DNA from: a bacterium | GTDB lineage: Bacteria > Verrucomicrobiota > Verrucomicrobiia > Limisphaerales > J093 | Length of the DNA: 7,714 nucleotides | NCBI GenBank assembly: GCA_021784265.1 | Contig: JAJXTA010000110.1 | Coordinates: 1-7,714 of the forward strand | Direction of reading: 5' to 3' | In this document: positions 6,196-7,714 of the stretch, piece after piece | Layout: each line of letters starts with the position of its first letter | Position numbering within the stretch: position 1 is the first letter of the stretch | The notes under the pieces: generated by a model | What the model was told of the DNA's origin: nothing | The model's database searches: none | Seen by the model: the letters and a program-made list of their open reading frames with translations, nothing else | Translations under genes and position numbers: made by a program

Positions 6196-7714
6196 GCTGG
6201 CTGACGCATAGTCTTTGGCTGATCCCCGCGCTACCGTTGCTGGCGGCGGGCTTGATCGCGGTTTGCCGCCAACCGCAACGCCGCTTGGCCGCCACGCTGG
6301 CGATCGGGTCCCTGGCCCTGGCCTGTCTGCTTTCCCTCACGGCACTGGGCCTTAGCCTCACCAGCCCCGCGGGCGCGCGGGTCATTCAGAATTTCGCCTG
6401 GTTCCAATTCGGCGGCGAGACCTTGCGGTTGGGCTGGGTCCTGGACCCCTTGGGGGCGGGCATGCTCGCCATGGTGAGCTTCATCAGTCTGCTCATCTTC
6501 ATCTACAGCGTCGGCTACATGGCGCACGACGAGAATTTCACCCGATTCTTCTGCTTTCTGGCGTTGTTTGCCGGGGCGATGCTGGCGTTGGTCATCGCCA
6601 ACAATCTGCTGCTCTTGTTCATGGCATGGGAGCTGGTGGGCCTGTCGTCCTATCTCCTGATCGGTTTCTGGTACCACAAGCCCAGCGCCGCCGCCGCCGC
6701 CAAGAAGGCCTTCATCACCACACGCCTCGGCGATTTGGGGTTCTTCCTGGGGCTGCTCTGGCTCTACTCGCGCACGGGAACGTTGCTCTTTTATGACCAG
6801 GGCCACGGTTGTTTGGAGCCCCACGCCCTGGCTGCCCTGTCGGCGGGCGTCACAGGCCTGGGGGTGAGCACGGCGACGGGGATTGCCCTCTTGATCTTCT
6901 GCGGGGCCGTGGGCAAGTCAGGCCAGGTGCCGCTCCACGTCTGGCTGCCCGACGCGATGGAAGGGCCGACCCCGGTCAGCGCGCTCATCCATGCGGCGAC
7001 CATGGTGGCGGCCGGCGTCTTCCTGGTCGCGCGCACCTATCCGCTGATGGCGGCGCACGCGGGGCCGCTGGTCGGCGGCACGCCCGCGTTGTTGGTCGTG
7101 ACTTGGGTGGGGGCCATCACCGCCGCGTTTGCGGCGTGTATCGCCGTCGCCCAGACGGACATCAAACGGATTTTAGCCTACTCGACGGTTTCCCAGCTCG
7201 GTTTCATGATGCTGGGCTTGGGCGCGGGTGGTGTCGCGGTGGGAATGTTCCATCTCTTCACCCATGCCTTCTTCAAGGCCCTGTTGTTCCTGGGGGCGGG
7301 TTCGGTCATCCACGGGGTGCACGAGGAGCAGGATATCCGGCGCATGGGCGGGCTGCGGTCCTTCATGCCCGTCACCTTCGCCACTTATGCCATCGGCATG
7401 ATGGCGTTGGCGGGCGTGCCGCTCTTGGCCGGATTCTGGAGCAAGGACGGGATTCTGGGGGCGGCGGCGGGCGGGCCGTTCTACCTCGGCTTGTTTGGCG
7501 CCTGGCTCACGGCGTTCTACATGACGCGCCAAGTCTGCTACGTGTTCTTCGGTCAGTATCGTGGGAGCGCCGCTGCCGGCGCGCGCGGCCACTCGGCCTC
7601 CGGCGCCCATCCCGGCGCCGCCGCCCCCCACGAGAGCCCCGCGGTCATGACCGTGCCGCTGGCGATCCTGGCCCTGTTCGCGGCCGGGCTGGGTTTGCTC
7701 GGCACGCCCGCCTG
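6192..7714 (+). CDS. nuoL: NADH-quinone oxidoreductase subunit L (3' truncated by window end)
   Basis: NuoL is the distal antiporter-like proton-pumping subunit of the membrane arm. The frame is uninterrupted for 507 codons to the window edge. Key features in order: E147 in MAWELVGLSSYLLIGFWY (144-161); K242 in GKSGQVPLHVWLPDAM (241-256), followed by GPTPVSALIHAATM (258-271) with H267; K325 in TDIKRILAYSTVSQLG (322-337); H354 and H358 in HLFTHAFFKALLFLGAGSVI (354-373); and K418 in GFWSKDGIL (414-422). These match the proton-path glutamate, lysines and histidines of the family. A His/Ala/Gly-rich loop (about 459-482) follows, and then a further helix begins. The last helices and the long lateral helix are outside the window. 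The ATG overlaps the stop of the preceding small frame and has no ribosome site. nuoM and nuoN would be expected downstream. Confidence 0.97.
   Translation, partial: MSWLTHSLWLIPALPLLAAGLIAVCRQPQRRLAATLAIGSLALACLLSLTALGLSLTSPAGARVIQNFAWFQFGGETLRLGWVLDPLGAGMLAMVSFISLLIFIYSVGYMAHDENFTRFFCFLALFAGAMLALVIANNLLLLFMAWELVGLSSYLLIGFWYHKPSAAAAAKKAFITTRLGDLGFFLGLLWLYSRTGTLLFYDQGHGCLEPHALAALSAGVTGLGVSTATGIALLIFCGAVGKSGQVPLHVWLPDAMEGPTPVSALIHAATMVAAGVFLVARTYPLMAAHAGPLVGGTPALLVVTWVGAITAAFAACIAVAQTDIKRILAYSTVSQLGFMMLGLGAGGVAVGMFHLFTHAFFKALLFLGAGSVIHGVHEEQDIRRMGGLRSFMPVTFATYAIGMMALAGVPLLAGFWSKDGILGAAAGGPFYLGLFGAWLTAFYMTRQVCYVFFGQYRGSAAAGARGHSASGAHPGAAAPHESPAVMTVPLAILALFAAGLGLLGTPA

Noticed and set aside
6192..7714. 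Possible damage in nuoL, since no complete reading frame ends inside the window
   Set aside because: The frame translates without a stop through all conserved NuoL motifs to the last base; it is simply cut by the window edge.

Overview
This window is a GC-rich stretch of bacterial chromosome. Nearly all of it is one co-directional operon on the + strand for respiratory complex I (proton-pumping quinone oxidoreductase). The order is nuoA-nuoB-nuoC-nuoD-nuoI-nuoH-nuoJ-nuoK-nuoL, with nuoL cut by the right edge. Before nuoA lies the 3' end of an unrecognised gene on the same strand. No mobile element, RNA gene, CRISPR array or minus-strand gene could be supported. The long minus-strand open frames are high-GC shadows of the nuo genes.

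Layout: 3-449 is the tail of a conserved-looking protein whose last third may not be genuine coding sequence. Around 370-429 there is a possible promoter and a set of alternative GC hairpins. nuoA (446), nuoB (858), nuoC (about 1490), nuoD (2122), nuoI (3378) and nuoH (3972) follow with ATGA overlaps or short gaps. nuoJ (5185), nuoK (5762) and nuoL (6192) are separated by a 76-nt and a 118-nt spacer. Both spacers are spanned by short Pro/Ala-rich open frames that begin on the preceding stop codon. The second one also ends exactly on the nuoL start.

How the genes work together: NuoB, C, D and I form the peripheral connecting (Q) module, which carries cluster N2, two 4Fe-4S clusters on NuoI, and the quinone site at the NuoB/NuoD/NuoH interface. 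NuoA, H, J, K and L belong to the membrane arm. The NADH-oxidising module genes nuoE, nuoF and nuoG are absent from their usual place after nuoD, and nuoI comes before nuoH. This is an '11-subunit type' arrangement, whose electron donor may be encoded elsewhere or may not be NADH (for example ferredoxin).

Organism: high GC, split nuoC/nuoD, the D-I-H order without E/F/G and sparse Shine-Dalgarno sequences fit several non-proteobacterial phyla (Verrucomicrobiota, Planctomycetota, Acidobacteriota or Chloroflexota relatives). I cannot decide between them from sequence alone.

The least ordinary aspects are the coupled mini-ORFs in the J-K and K-L spacers, the Pro/Ala-rich extensions on several subunits near cistron boundaries, the NuoC insertion and the missing donor module. 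The operon itself is a well-known system, not a new one.
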